From: Desulfurococcales archaeon
GTDB lineage: Archaea > Thermoproteota > Thermoprotei_A > Sulfolobales > Acidilobaceae
NCBI GenBank assembly: GCA_015521705.1
Contig: WANR01000031.1
Location: 18,590 to 82,589 of the forward strand
DNA length: 64,000 bases
Reading direction: 5' to 3'
Positions 17,217 through 27,093 of the stretch are shown piece by piece (position 1 is the stretch's first letter; each line of letters opens with the position of its first letter). The notes beneath the pieces were generated by a model. That model was not told where the DNA came from. It did no database searches and saw nothing but the letters and a program-made list of their open reading frames with translations. A program made the translations under genes and the position numbers.

Positions 17217-18278
17217 TCATGGCATCACGTCTGGATCGTATTCGTCGTATTCGCCGGGAAGTTCTGGCTCTGGGGTTTTTAAGCCTAGAGGACACCCTTT
17301 GCCTAGTCTTATGGGTTCTGGTATTCTGCTTAGTAGGACGACTCTGCTGGTTTTGCTCTCGCCTATAATGGGGTATCCTGTTAGTTCTGAGAGTCGCTCA
17401 GTGAATCTTTTGACCTCGTAGTGCTTAGCCATGTTTGTTTTGGAGAGTCTTTCACGGCTAGCCCCTACCCACATGTAGGATTTGACCTCAACGTAGGTGG
17501 GTTCTGCTAGTTCTACTAGCTTGGCAAATCCTCTAACGGCTTCCTCGTGGTCGTTGAATCCTCTTACTAGGGTTATCCTGATTACCGTGGGGCTCGAGAA
17601 GCTGGGCATCAACTCCAGAGTCTCGTATGTGAGCTCCCAGGCCCGTGGCACTAGTGGCCTGGTAAAGTAGTTATAGCTCTTCTTGTCCCAAGCCTCCAGG
17701 CTGACATAGAGCTGGCTAGGCTCTTCGTCGAGGCCGGCTAGCACGTCCGGCCTAACCCCCCTAGTTACGAGGAAGGTCGTCATTCCCCTCCTGTGGACCT
17801 CCTTTATTAGATCGCCAAGCATCTCGTAAAGCGTGGGTTCTCCCGTCAGACTCATTGTCACATGGACAGGCTTCATGGCCTCCTCGACCATTTTGGGGTC
17901 TACCTTGGGGTGGCCTTTGTAGCCGCTCATAAGCTTTACATGAACCTTGATCATCTCGTCCACGAGAAGTCTGGGATCGTCGAAGAACGGCATCTTGGTC
18001 TCGTCCAGCTCGACGCCTACATCCTCAGGCCTTATCCTCCAGCAGTGAAGGCAGGCGTTCCAACACCAGAAGGCGGCGGGGCTCATTTGTATGTCTCTAT
18101 GGCTTTCTATGCCGTAGAACTTGCACTTGTAGCAGTGCCTGCCCTCCACTAGGGCTTTATGGGTCCAGTAACACTTTTTGACGACTGTATGCCTTCCCAC
18201 GAAGTGGTACTTCTGCTTTATCATTACCTGGTAGAGTGGGTAGTACTTGTCGGGTATGCCTTCAGGCAACCTGATCAT
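17217..18278 (-). CDS. taw1: tRNA 4-demethylwyosine synthase (Taw1/TYW1)
   Basis: A radical SAM enzyme that condenses pyruvate with N1-methylguanosine-37 of tRNA-Phe to form the tricyclic 4-demethylwyosine core. The 353 residues match archaeal Taw1. The radical SAM cluster motif is in FWCWNACLHCW (about 71-81, CxxxCxxC). N-terminal cysteines at about 36, 49 and 52 (KKCYW and HCYKCKF) would hold the second [4Fe-4S] cluster typical of this enzyme. MSLTGEPTLY (about 138-147) forms part of the SAM site. It sits 20 bases downstream of trxB, but functional linkage is not evident. Confidence 0.95.
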   Translation of the reverse strand: MIRLPEGIPDKYYPLYQVMIKQKYHFVGRHTVVKKCYWTHKALVEGRHCYKCKFYGIESHRDIQMSPAAFWCWNACLHCWRIRPEDVGVELDETKMPFFDDPRLLVDEMIKVHVKLMSGYKGHPKVDPKMVEEAMKPVHVTMSLTGEPTLYEMLGDLIKEVHRRGMTTFLVTRGVRPDVLAGLDEEPSQLYVSLEAWDKKSYNYFTRPLVPRAWELTYETLELMPSFSSPTVIRITLVRGFNDHEEAVRGFAKLVELAEPTYVEVKSYMWVGASRERLSKTNMAKHYEVKRFTERLSELTGYPIIGESKTSRVVLLSRIPEPIRLGKGCPLGLKTPEPELPGEYDEYDPDVMP

Positions 18279-18298
18279 TTCGGGTCACCCATGAAGCG

Positions 18299-19309
18299 TT
18301 ACCTCGTTAATAGCTCTACCTTCGGCTGGTATAAACCTTTCTCAGATAGGTAATTATAGGCGCTATAAGCCGCCACCGCCCCCATAGCGGCAGCCGTCAC
18401 TACTTGCCTGAAACCTATCCAAGCGCTGGTGCAATCTCCCGCCGCGAAAATACCCTCAATATTGGTTCTCATCCACTCATCAACCTTGATGTAGCCCCTC
18501 TCGTCGACTTCTAGCCCCAGCTTCTCGAACCACTCCCTCATAGGCTCGAAACCTATCTCAATGAATATTCCGTCGACGCTTAGGGGGATCCTTTCCCCTG
18601 TTATCTTGTTCCTTACGATGACCCTTTCGACTGTTTCACTACCCTCTATCCTCTCCACCACGCTGTTCAGCACTAGCTCTATATTGCTCCTAGCCCTGAC
18701 CTGTTCCACGTAGTAGGGTTTTGCTCTAAACTTGTCCCTTCTATGTATCAAGTAGACCTTACCTACATAGCCGCTGAGAAGCAGGGCTCCCTCAAGCGCG
18801 GAATCGCCGCCTCCCACAACTGCAACGCTTTTCCTGCCCTTAAAGAGGGGGCCATCGCATATACTGCAGTAGCTAACACCCCTGCCCTGGAACTCTTCTT
18901 CTCCGGGGACTCTCAGTTTCCTCCTTTCAGACCCTACAGCTATTATAACGGCCTTAGCCTTGACATCGAATCCTTGGGACCCAGTTATCCTAAAGATACC
19001 GTCTTCTCTGCGTATGTCGCTAACCCTGACTCCAGTAAGTACCTTGGCCTTGAACTCCTCGGCGTGCGACTTGAAACGGGCCACCAAGTCAGAAGCGCTT
19101 ATCCTGCCTAGGCCGGGATAGTCCTCTACCAGGTTCGTTAGGTTAAGCTGGCCCCCAACATCTTGGGATACGACTAGCGTTTTTAAGAGAAACCTTGCAG
19201 AGTACATGGCAGCCGATAGGCCTGCCGGCCCGGCTCCGACTATGACGACGTCAAACGTTTCTCCTCGGGCTACACCCTCCCTCTTACCCATTCTGAGGCG
19301 TAGGCCCAT
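18299..19309 (-). CDS. trxB: Thioredoxin reductase (NAD(P)H:disulfide)
   Basis: A FAD-dependent thioredoxin reductase. The FAD dinucleotide fold is VVIVGAGPAGLSAA, the redox-active disulfide is SYCSICDG, and the NAD(P)H fold is VVGGGDSALEGALLLSG. The C-terminal FAD motif is FAAGDCTSAWIGFRQVV. It keeps the cytosolic redox relay, probably with a glutaredoxin-like protein or thioredoxin encoded elsewhere. The open frame reaches an ATG at 19324, but GGAGGTGG lies five bases before the ATG at 19309, so I take the latter; an ATG at 19291 is also possible. A TATA-like actataaaac lies just upstream. Confidence 0.93.
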   Translation of the reverse strand: MGLRLRMGKREGVARGETFDVVIVGAGPAGLSAAMYSARFLLKTLVVSQDVGGQLNLTNLVEDYPGLGRISASDLVARFKSHAEEFKAKVLTGVRVSDIRREDGIFRITGSQGFDVKAKAVIIAVGSERRKLRVPGEEEFQGRGVSYCSICDGPLFKGRKSVAVVGGGDSALEGALLLSGYVGKVYLIHRRDKFRAKPYYVEQVRARSNIELVLNSVVERIEGSETVERVIVRNKITGERIPLSVDGIFIEIGFEPMREWFEKLGLEVDERGYIKVDEWMRTNIEGIFAAGDCTSAWIGFRQVVTAAAMGAVAAYSAYNYLSEKGLYQPKVELLTR

Positions 19310-19450
19310 TCTGGCCACCTCCATTGTTTTATAGTTGCAAAACTAATATTCACAAACAAGGAAGAAGCAAGAGAAGCGGTCTTGGAGAGTATTATCGCCA
19401 TTATAGTCCAGATCCCTGGACTCTATCAGGTGGAGTCGGCCGGGAAGGAG

Positions 19451-19463
19451 CTATAAAATTAAA
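19451..19463 (+). promoter_or_regulatory. TATA box of the surface phosphoesterase gene
   Basis: The run ctataaaattaaa lies about 26-38 bases before the ATG at 19489, in the usual place for a leaderless or short-leader archaeal transcript. It is the only clear promoter element in this 164-base gap. Confidence 0.5.
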
Positions 19464-19488
19464 GCTCTAGGGGGCACGCGGTAAATAC

Positions 19489-21723
19489 ATGAAGTGGGCG
19501 GATTCCTTAGAGGGTGATGCTATTTTGAGGTTCAGCATACGGCAGTCCAGGCATAGAACCGCCTATATAGCAGTCTTTATTTCCCTACTATTCGTTTCCG
19601 TTATCGGCCAGGTACCTAGCAGTGCTGGCTTGGAGAAGTACGTTACTCGGAGTGAATACATAATCGCCCCCTTCCACTCCCTACCTGCAGTAGTCGCGCC
19701 CGGCGGTACTATAGACGCTATAATAAGGGTTAAAGAGCCACTAGAGGTTTCTAGGGCTTATCTTCAAGGCTTGAATGTTACAGTGGAGCTGGAATTAGGG
19801 AATGTCAGCGGGCTAATGAACTACACGGTAGATGAGGGCGAGAAGCTTGTATACGAGGTTCAGAGGGTAAGCCTTGTGTTGCCAGAGACTGCTCCCGACG
19901 GCTTGTACACTCTTGTCATTGAAACAAATGTTGGGAAGCTCGTGTCACCCCGCTCCGTACTCATTGATAGTAGCGGCGGGCCCAAGGGCCACATAAGAAT
20001 AGCCCATTTATCAGACATACATGTCGGGGCGTCAGACGAGGGAATACCAAACGACTTAAAGAATACCAGGTACATAGCCCTCTTGAACACGTTCTACTTC
20101 AACTTTGGGCTAGACCTGGCTGTCGCTACTGGTGACAACATAGATATAGGGACTAGCAGGGCCTCCGACATAATACTGTATAACCATGTGAACCAACTGC
20201 TCCTACCGATGCTCATAGTACCTGGCAACCATGACTGGGCCCAGGTCTCTGGCATAAACGCCTTGATGAAGTCGTTCTATGGAAGGTTCCTTAACACTCA
20301 CAGGTACTGGTACTGGGTCTACGGCGACTTCCTCATTATAGGGCTCGATACTAAGTGGAACGGCGTCCCTAACGAGTACCAGCTCGATTTTCTCGAGAGA
20401 GCGCTCTCCGCCTATGAGGACAAGACCGCCATTATAATAATGCACCACCCCTTATTCTATAGATCTGGCCTCTACTCTGGAAGCCCAGAGGAGCTCAGAG
20501 ACTCCCTATACAGGAGCTGGGAGCAGAAGTTTGACATAGCGAAAAGATTCCTAGAAATAGTAGAAGAGTACAAGAACATAGCTGCCGTGCTAGCAGGCCA
20601 CGTGCACAGAGACGCAGACGTCGTCTATAAGAGAAGTGACGGGTCTCTGGTATACTTCATGACGACAACAACGGCTAATCATGGCCACCCAGACGAGGCC
20701 TACTGGGGGTTCAAGGTCATAGATGTCTACACCAACGGGACTGTTAGCGTGTTCCTACCATCGGGACGTCCATACTTTAGGGACTCAGGCAGTATTAACA
20801 CCGAGAACTTTATGGCATTCCAGTATGTCGACAAGGAGTTTAAGGCAGTTACTTGGGTAATAAACACTACTGGGTTTGAGGAGTTTACTCCAGAGAATAT
20901 AACTCTGGTGTTCTACCTTAACAAGACGCTGCCGCTCAGCTCGTACAAGTTCTACGGGGATGTGGGCAAGATTCTCTCAACCAAGTACTATGATACAGGC
21001 GAGTTCCACCTAGTCATAGCCTTCGTCAACGCCACGACACCGGGCAAGATAACCCTGGCCTCGTATAGAGACACTGTGGAGCCGGCGGTCAAAATATCCA
21101 GTATTCAGCCAGCCAAGCCTAGAATGGGCAAAGCCGTGACTGTCTTCGTTAGGGCGAGCGATGGAGAGTGGGGTATAGACAGGGTTGTTGTCAGAGTGAC
21201 TACTCCAAGCATGGAAGAGTTCAGTGTAAAGGCTATACAGTTGCCCCTGAGTAACCAGTACATAGCTGTATTCACAGCAGCTGAGCCTGGGGAGTACAGC
21301 ATAGTAGCAGAAGCCATAGACCAGGCTGGTAATATAGGTTCCAGCGAGCAAGTAAAGGTGAGTGTCGCAGGAGAGAGGAAAGCGGAAACGACTACGCCGC
21401 CAGCAACTACTACTCCGGAGACAATGCCCGAGGAAACAACCGGCACGCCTGAACCTGTGGAAGAGACTACTCCAGGCGAGACTGTAACAAGGCAGCCACA
21501 AGAAACCGTTGCAAGAGAGCCAGAAACTGTGACGACTCCAGAAAGAGAACCCACCGAAGCAAGGACAGCAACTGATGAACCTGAAACGACTACAGAGGCC
21601 CCAGAAGCTACAGAAACTGTGGAACGTGGAGAAACACCCGTTTGGGCCGTGGCTTCAATACTATTGATTACTGTGATAGTACTAGGTCTAGCCTTCATGG
21701 CGAGGCTTAAAAGAGCTTCATAG
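19489..21723 (+). CDS. Secreted, membrane-anchored calcineurin-like metallophosphoesterase
   Basis: A 744-residue surface protein. A hydrophobic N-terminal segment (about 25-42) acts as signal or anchor and is followed by a beta-rich region. The metallophosphoesterase core carries all its motifs: LSDIHVG (about 174), GDNID (about 211), GNHDW (about 247), MHHPLFY (about 322) and AGHVHRD (about 368). Ig-like beta domains come next, then a Thr/Pro/Glu-rich stalk (about 630-715) and a C-terminal transmembrane helix with a basic end (ARLKRAS). This is the architecture of an archaeal cell-surface phosphodiesterase/phosphatase; the substrate is unknown. It ends six bases inside the convergent sfsA gene. 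Confidence 0.9.
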   Translation: MKWADSLEGDAILRFSIRQSRHRTAYIAVFISLLFVSVIGQVPSSAGLEKYVTRSEYIIAPFHSLPAVVAPGGTIDAIIRVKEPLEVSRAYLQGLNVTVELELGNVSGLMNYTVDEGEKLVYEVQRVSLVLPETAPDGLYTLVIETNVGKLVSPRSVLIDSSGGPKGHIRIAHLSDIHVGASDEGIPNDLKNTRYIALLNTFYFNFGLDLAVATGDNIDIGTSRASDIILYNHVNQLLLPMLIVPGNHDWAQVSGINALMKSFYGRFLNTHRYWYWVYGDFLIIGLDTKWNGVPNEYQLDFLERALSAYEDKTAIIIMHHPLFYRSGLYSGSPEELRDSLYRSWEQKFDIAKRFLEIVEEYKNIAAVLAGHVHRDADVVYKRSDGSLVYFMTTTTANHGHPDEAYWGFKVIDVYTNGTVSVFLPSGRPYFRDSGSINTENFMAFQYVDKEFKAVTWVINTTGFEEFTPENITLVFYLNKTLPLSSYKFYGDVGKILSTKYYDTGEFHLVIAFVNATTPGKITLASYRDTVEPAVKISSIQPAKPRMGKAVTVFVRASDGEWGIDRVVVRVTTPSMEEFSVKAIQLPLSNQYIAVFTAAEPGEYSIVAEAIDQAGNIGSSEQVKVSVAGERKAETTTPPATTTPETMPEETTGTPEPVEETTPGETVTRQPQETVAREPETVTTPEREPTEARTATDEPETTTEAPEATETVERGETPVWAVASILLITVIVLGLAFMARLKRAS

Positions 21724-22461
21724 AGCATGGCCGTGCAGGGACGAGGCCCAGTCGTCACATAAAGGCAGTTCAGGTTTTTCCAGGTATATAGAGCCTCTGC
21801 TATCCATGTAGAACGAGGCGGCTTTCAAAGGAAGCCCGTTTAAGACCCATTTACTCAGTAGCTCGTGCATGACGGGATCCCCCTGTCTAGAGGGTTTGAA
21901 GCATCTGGCCCTCTTGAATCCAGCTATCATGACTATCAAGGGTCTTGGCAGTGATCTCTCTCTAGCTAGTCTCATTAGAGAAGACACTTGTCTTCTGCCT
22001 CTTTCAGTGGGACAGTCAGGATACATGGCTTCCCATCCGCTGCCTATCATGACAGCGCTTTTAAGCTCAACAATGTAAGCTAGCTCGCCGCATTCAATGA
22101 GATAGTCAAAAACGGAGTCACCGATTCTTGGGGCTCTTTTAGAGATTCTACAACCGCGTAGTAAGGGGAATAACTGGTTATGCACGGTTCTCTCAAAAGC
22201 CTTTGCCTGGAGTATAGTGTCTATGAGTGCATAGTCATCATCGATTTTGACGCCAACAAGTCTGTACTGCATCTTCCTTCCACTAATGACTTGCAGTAGG
22301 CACTTCCTACCGCTAACTAATATGTCAGTTAGGCGGCCCGTGTTTGTTAAGTGCGCCTTTTCCTCGTGATCCCCAACGAGGACTTTGACAGTAAACCTGT
22401 TTACTCTCTCAAGAAATACGCACTCGACAGGTTCCACGTCCAGAAGATGCTTGGGCCCCAA
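21718..22461 (-). CDS. sfsA: SfsA-family DNA-binding/nuclease-like protein
   Basis: A 247-residue SfsA homologue. Features include an N-terminal OB-like region with [16 protein letters not shown], a D...ExK-type active-site pattern in [20 protein letters not shown] (about 142-161), and the family hallmark [13 protein letters not shown] (about 172-184). SfsA in E. coli was named for sugar fermentation stimulation and binds DNA; the fold resembles PD-(D/E)xK nucleases, so a nucleic-acid role is likely. The 3' end overlaps the phosphoesterase gene by six bases, and the gene is divergent from xerA. Confidence 0.9.
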   Translation of the reverse strand: MGPKHLLDVEPVECVFLERVNRFTVKVLVGDHEEKAHLTNTGRLTDILVSGRKCLLQVISGRKMQYRLVGVKIDDDYALIDTILQAKAFERTVHNQLFPLLRGCRISKRAPRIGDSVFDYLIECGELAYIVELKSAVMIGSGWEAMYPDCPTERGRRQVSSLMRLARERSLPRPLIVMIAGFKRARCFKPSRQGDPVMHELLSKWVLNGLPLKAASFYMDSRGSIYLEKPELPLCDDWASSLHGHAL

Positions 22462-22537
22462 GGGTATTCACCCGGTGTCACTGGCCTCCCGTCTTAACGG
22501 TCTATGCCTGGGCCTAGAGTTAAATGGGGGGCTGGTA

Positions 22538-23545
22538 TTGGCTGAGCTCAGAATATCGAGGCCGCCGAGGAACATCGCCTCCTACAGGGTTAGGGAAGCC
22601 GCCAATCTATTCCTGTCATACATGGAGTCCAGCGGTGCCAGCGAAAAAACCGTGAAAGCTTACAGAGCTGCCCTCAAACTCTTCGTGGCCCACGTTGGAG
22701 GTGACACCAAGGTCGCAGATCTAGGAGCCGAGCAGTACCTGGACTGGCTGTCAAGCATTAGGAAGGGGTCGAGGCGGAAGAGCCAGGCAACGGTCCACTA
22801 TTACTCGATATTCGTGAGAAGGTTCCTCAAGTGGGTGGGTGTGGTGGATGATGCGCCAGCAGTGCCTAGGGAGAAGGGCAGGCTTGTCGAGGCCCTCTCG
22901 TGGGACGAAGTGGAGAGGTTAATATCATCTGCACGCGACCTAGTGGATGCCCTAATAGTCAGCCTGCTGGGAGAAACTGGTATGAGAGTGGGAGAACTCT
23001 TAAGTATTAGGGCCGAGGACGTGAGCCCGGACTTCACTGAAATAAGGGTGAGGGGCAAGTACGGCAAGGAGCGTATAGTATTCACGGGAGCTACCAGTAG
23101 GCTCCTCCTAGCCGAATATTTTAGAAGGTTCAGACCAAGAAGAAGACAGCGCATCATAGATATAACTTACCAGGCCGTTTATAAGAGGCTTAAAGCACTA
23201 GCCAAGAGAGCGGGAATAGATCCCCGAAGGGTTAGACCACACGTTCTAAGACACACGTTCGCCACAGAGGCCTTAAGGAGAGGGATGAGCCTAGCCTCTC
23301 TCCAGAAACTGCTAGGCCACAGCGACATCAAAATTACTCAGGTCTACCTACACCTGACAATGGAAGATGCCAGGCGTGAATACCAGAGAGCCTTCATGGA
23401 ACATGCTAATGCGCCGCCTATTGAGGCTCCACTACAGCCCTTGCCACAGTATTGGGGTCATATAGGGCCCTGGCAGAACCAGGGAGAGGCACCTACTAGT
23501 TTCCGGGTCGAGTACTTGAGAAGACTAGCAAGGACTGGGTATTAG
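22538..23545 (+). CDS. xerA: XerA-type tyrosine recombinase
   Basis: An archaeal Xer recombinase that resolves chromosome dimers, most likely at a dif site. The N-terminal SAM-like core-binding domain ([20 protein letters not shown]) is followed by the catalytic domain. Catalytic residues are visible: Arg in [10 protein letters not shown], Lys in the beta-hairpin [10 protein letters not shown], HxxR in [15 protein letters not shown], and His plus Tyr in [15 protein letters not shown]. The frame is open back to 22385 but would then overlap sfsA by 77 bases. The TTG at 22538 has gggggg about seven bases upstream and gives 335 residues, closer to family size. No integrated element is adjacent, so this is the chromosomal enzyme. 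Confidence 0.9.
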   Translation: MAELRISRPPRNIASYRVREAANLFLSYMESSGASEKTVKAYRAALKLFVAHVGGDTKVADLGAEQYLDWLSSIRKGSRRKSQATVHYYSIFVRRFLKWVGVVDDAPAVPREKGRLVEALSWDEVERLISSARDLVDALIVSLLGETGMRVGELLSIRAEDVSPDFTEIRVRGKYGKERIVFTGATSRLLLAEYFRRFRPRRRQRIIDITYQAVYKRLKALAKRAGIDPRRVRPHVLRHTFATEALRRGMSLASLQKLLGHSDIKITQVYLHLTMEDARREYQRAFMEHANAPPIEAPLQPLPQYWGHIGPWQNQGEAPTSFRVEYLRRLARTGY

Positions 23546-23739
23546 CTGCTGAAGAAGCAGAAGTATCCCCAGGGCCCACTAGTATTTCCTCTTAATCCTC
23601 CTACATTATGAGGAAACTAAGGCTCTTGTCATAAGAATTATCTGGCATGCTAACGTTGGGTAGCACCTTCTACGAGGTATGCAGGTAGGTAGCTAGTGGG
23701 GCTAGCGTCTGCGGGCTATTACTTCAATTCAATGAGTTA

Positions 23740-24891
23740 TCATAGGTTTTCTGTTCCCCTTACCATGCTTCTGAGCCTCATTAACATGGCTGTCTTTTCC
23801 TTAGAGCTTATCTTGGCGTTGAGAACTACTTCTTCGAGGATGGAGGCCACTTTCACGGCAGTTTTCCTGTTATAAGGATACGGTACTCTATCCTTGCCTC
23901 CCACGGCATAGGAGTATAAGAAGGGATCTAGGGGGTGTGTTACAGGATCCTCGCGGCTGGGAGGCGTTGAATATATTAGGTCAGCTACTAGCGCCAAGGC
24001 CCTGATTACCTGAGGCCCTGCTCCAGGAGCTAATAATAAGTCCAAGTCGCTGGACGGCTGGAATCGTGCCAGATCCTCGATGTTGCGCAGTAGTTGCCTA
24101 GAAGGCTTAACCGGTGTATAATATGAAGCTAAAGCCCTGGCATCAGGCGCCTTCCAGGAGTGCTGGGCTGGGGAAAGGAATGATGTCAGCGGTTTGGCAC
24201 CTCTCAAGACCCTATACGCTTCATAGAACCTCTTTAAAGCCTTGCGGGGCCCTTCGGAGAGCACCTCCAGCATTACTCTTCGCACCTCCCTGCTCTTGCT
24301 AGAAGACAGGTCTAGGGCTGTCCTCTTAACACCGGCTATACCACTGTGCGGCTCTTCTGGTCTAGGATACCTTACATGATACCTTCTGGCTAGGCCACGT
24401 CCTGGATCCATGCCTTGTTGCACCACTAGCAAGGAATTACTAGTTACTATAACTACGTGGTGATAGAGATCATAGCCATCCTGCAAGAAGGAGGAATCCA
24501 CTCTTGCTGCTATCTTACTGAACAAAGCTATATTTTCCGCGTTAACATCCAGGTCTTTCCTTTTAGATGCAACTTCTGCCTCAGCGGGGACTTCTCTCAT
24601 TCTAGAGCCTTTACCGCCTAGGACAACGAATCCTAGGCTATCGTCGTCCCAGGATATTTTCTTCAGAATAGCCGTCAGGACTGTCGTGCTTCCACTACTG
24701 TCCCAGTCCATTCCTATAATGTTGTTAAACGCCTGAAACCAGACAGGATTGCTGAGTCCCTCTATTAGGGCCTCGTGTCCTCTCAACTCTATTAGAGCCT
24801 TGACTATGCTCCTAGCCATTCTTTCCATGCTTCTCAGCATCCACAAGGGTACTTTTCCGTCATGTAGTGGGAGGTCTGCTATTCCGCGCAA
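23740..24891 (-). CDS. DUF763 family protein
   Basis: A 383-residue member of DUF763, a family found in hyperthermophiles with no established function. The hallmark N-terminus GIADLPLHDGKVPLWM is present. It is followed by NPVWFQAFNNIIGMDWDSSG (about 48-67), a Gly-rich FVVLGGKGSRMREVP (about 88-102), and HHVVIVTSNSLLVVQQGM (about 142-159). The conserved Asp/His/Lys residues hint at a nucleic-acid or nucleotide enzyme, but this is speculation. It stands alone. The 194-base gap upstream of its 3' end, after xerA, shows no gene. Confidence 0.85.
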   Translation of the reverse strand: MRGIADLPLHDGKVPLWMLRSMERMARSIVKALIELRGHEALIEGLSNPVWFQAFNNIIGMDWDSSGSTTVLTAILKKISWDDDSLGFVVLGGKGSRMREVPAEAEVASKRKDLDVNAENIALFSKIAARVDSSFLQDGYDLYHHVVIVTSNSLLVVQQGMDPGRGLARRYHVRYPRPEEPHSGIAGVKRTALDLSSSKSREVRRVMLEVLSEGPRKALKRFYEAYRVLRGAKPLTSFLSPAQHSWKAPDARALASYYTPVKPSRQLLRNIEDLARFQPSSDLDLLLAPGAGPQVIRALALVADLIYSTPPSREDPVTHPLDPFLYSYAVGGKDRVPYPYNRKTAVKVASILEEVVLNAKISSKEKTAMLMRLRSMVRGTENL

Positions 24892-25021
24892 AGCCTACAC
24901 CAGCTATACCAGCTTTAAACTCTAGGGTTTTTGGTATACTCTCAGCTCCAGGATTATTTAAGAAAGGGTAAAAACTAATATTGTTGCGTGTAATGGATCC
25001 CCTAGTACTTTTAGTAGATCG

Positions 25022-26134
25022 CTAGCTTTTCCCTGGCCTTGCAACCTCTATGTTTAGCTCGGTTATGGGGTCAAAGAGCATAAGCTTGTCTGGCTGGATC
25101 TGGATATAAACGCTCTCTCCTGGCTTGAACTCAGCCTCAGGGGGCATCAGTACTTTGACGCTTGATCCTCCTACCATAGCTGTTACTATGGACTCTCTGC
25201 CCAGGGGTTCTGTGACGAATACTTCTGCAGGTATTGAAATATACCCTTCCTCGGGTTCCTTGACTATGGAGGCGTGTTCCGGTCTAAAGGCTACGATCAC
25301 GTCGTCTAGCTCGGACTCTCTCAGTAGCTCGACCATTCTTTCGGGCGGCTTAACCATAGAGCCTCCCACGTCGATCCAGATCCCGTTTTCCCTAACTATA
25401 CGTCCTGGAAGCACGTTTGAGGGAGGTGATCCCATGAATGTTGCCACGAAGAGGTTCCTGGGCTTATTGTAGACCTCCCATGGAGACCCTACTTGTTGTA
25501 CGCTTCCCCTATCTATGACAGCTATGTAGTCGGCCATGCTCATGGCTTCAGCCTGATCGTGAGTTACATGTATGGCTGTTATTTCAAGCTTCTGCTGTAG
25601 CCTCTTTATCTCAGCCCTTATAGTGAGTCTTAGCAGGGCGTCCAGGTTGCTCAGAGGCTCGTCTAGTAGTAGAACCTCTGGCTCCTTGACTAGAGCCCTT
25701 GCGAGGGCCACTCTTTGTTGCTGCCCCCCGCTGAGCTGGTGTGGGTATCTTTCCAGCAGGTCTTGTATTCTTAGTAGCTTAGAGACGTTGTTAACCTTGT
25801 CGTTTATAGCATTTTCATCTATCTTCTTGAGCCTTAGCGGAAATGCTATGTTATCGTAGACTGTCATGTGAGGGTATAGTGCGTAATTCTGGAAAACTAG
25901 GCCAACATTCCTATCCTTGGGGGGGAGTTCTGTGACGTCCCTGTCTCCGAACAATATTTTGCCTAGGGTCGGCTTATAGATCCCCGCTATAAGGTAGAGT
26001 ATGGTGCTTTTGCCAGACCCGCTAGGCCCCAAGAGTGCCGAGAACTTTCCATCGGGGAACTGTAGGTTAACATTATTTACCGCAACAACCCTGCCAAATC
26101 TCTTGGAAACCCTCTCAAGCCTTACTTCTACCAT
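25022..26134 (-). CDS. ABC importer ATPase, MalK/UgpC (CUT1) type
   Basis: Cytoplasmic ATPase of a carbohydrate-type importer, 370 residues. Walker A is GPSGSGKST (about 36-44), the signature is LSGGQQQRVALARAL (about 133-147), Walker B is VLLLDEPLSNLDA (about 153-165), and the switch His is in IHVTHDQAEAMSM. The C-terminal TOBE/regulatory domain (about 235-360) is typical of MalK-like subunits. It is last in the operon SBP - permease - permease - ATPase, and its start shares one base with the preceding permease stop. The substrate is probably a sugar, oligosaccharide or glycerol phosphate, but cannot be read from the ATPase. Confidence 0.95.
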   Translation of the reverse strand: MVEVRLERVSKRFGRVVAVNNVNLQFPDGKFSALLGPSGSGKSTILYLIAGIYKPTLGKILFGDRDVTELPPKDRNVGLVFQNYALYPHMTVYDNIAFPLRLKKIDENAINDKVNNVSKLLRIQDLLERYPHQLSGGQQQRVALARALVKEPEVLLLDEPLSNLDALLRLTIRAEIKRLQQKLEITAIHVTHDQAEAMSMADYIAVIDRGSVQQVGSPWEVYNKPRNLFVATFMGSPPSNVLPGRIVRENGIWIDVGGSMVKPPERMVELLRESELDDVIVAFRPEHASIVKEPEEGYISIPAEVFVTEPLGRESIVTAMVGGSSVKVLMPPEAEFKPGESVYIQIQPDKLMLFDPITELNIEVARPGKS

Positions 26135-27093
26135 TAGGCCTTAACACCCCCACTCATGGCTTCTAGGAGGAGCTTCTGGGTCAGTACGAAGAAAACTATA
26201 GTAGGGATCAGGTAAAGGGTTCCGGCGGCGGCTGCTATTGGTAGATAAGTAGTTTCAATGTTACCTATGACTTCTTCTAGGAAGGTGGCCAAAGTCTTGA
26301 TCCCCCCAGTATATAGGAACACGTGTACGTATATAAGATCCTCCCAGCCCGCCAGAAAAGCGAAGATAGATATAGCGGCTATTCCAGGCTTGATCTGGGG
26401 GAGGACTATCTGTCTCCAAACTCTGATCCTGGAAGCGCCGTCAACCATGGCGCTCCACTCGACCTCCCATGGTATTCTGTCAAAGAAGCCCTTCATTAGC
26501 CAGATGCTCATAGGTATCTCGAGTGATGCCCTGGCCAGTATAGTATATAGGAACCTGTACTCTGTCAACACGTCTTTGGGCACAGCTCCTAGTGACCAGA
26601 CGTATATAGCGTAGACAGCTATTATTAGGGCAACACCGGGGAATGCGTGGAGCAGTATTATGAACTCCATTAGCCCTACTCTGCCCCGGAATTTCATCCT
26701 GGAGAAGGCATATCCCGCCATGACGCTTATCAAAACAACTGCTACCGTCACGCCTAGAGCCACTATGAACGTGTTCACTATTATCATTATGAGTTCTCTC
26801 AAGTCGTAAAGCCTACCAGCCGCCGGTTCCAGTTTGCCCTGGAAGAGGAGCTTCCAGTTTGTCGTGCTGTACTCTGCCTCTATAATGTCTGGGCCAGTCA
26901 CTATCCTGTCAGCGAAACTTGAGAGCGCCAGCAGTAGGTAGAGGGCAACCAGGGGGAGCGTGGCCAAGCCTACCGCTATACCTATTACGGCGTTCAATCT
27001 TCTCCTTTTAATGGTCTCAACGTCCCTCAGCTGCTCTACTTTGGGCTTAGCCTTTCTCCTAAACATTCTAGACAGGATGGAAGATGCCATCAC
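26134..27093 (-). CDS. ABC importer permease (MalG type)
   Basis: Second integral membrane subunit of the CUT1 importer, 319 residues with about six transmembrane segments. The EAA loop that contacts the ATPase is visible as SAMVDGASRIRVWRQIVLPQ followed by IKPG (about 216-240). The N-terminus is a basic cytoplasmic stretch (FRRKAKPKVEQLRD). It overlaps the neighbouring permease gene by four bases, so the two are probably translated together. Confidence 0.93.
   Translation of the reverse strand: MMASSILSRMFRRKAKPKVEQLRDVETIKRRRLNAVIGIAVGLATLPLVALYLLLALSSFADRIVTGPDIIEAEYSTTNWKLLFQGKLEPAAGRLYDLRELIMIIVNTFIVALGVTVAVVLISVMAGYAFSRMKFRGRVGLMEFIILLHAFPGVALIIAVYAIYVWSLGAVPKDVLTEYRFLYTILARASLEIPMSIWLMKGFFDRIPWEVEWSAMVDGASRIRVWRQIVLPQIKPGIAAISIFAFLAGWEDLIYVHVFLYTGGIKTLATFLEEVIGNIETTYLPIAAAAGTLYLIPTIVFFVLTQKLLLEAMSGGVKA

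Noticed and set aside
21105..21758. 217-codon Ser/Val-rich frame antisense to the phosphoesterase
   Set aside because: It mirrors the Thr/Pro stalk codons of the real gene on the other strand.
22385..22537. Upstream extension of XerA to an ATG at 22385
   Set aside because: It would overlap sfsA by 77 bases with non-conserved text. The TTG at 22538 has a strong SD and gives the usual length.
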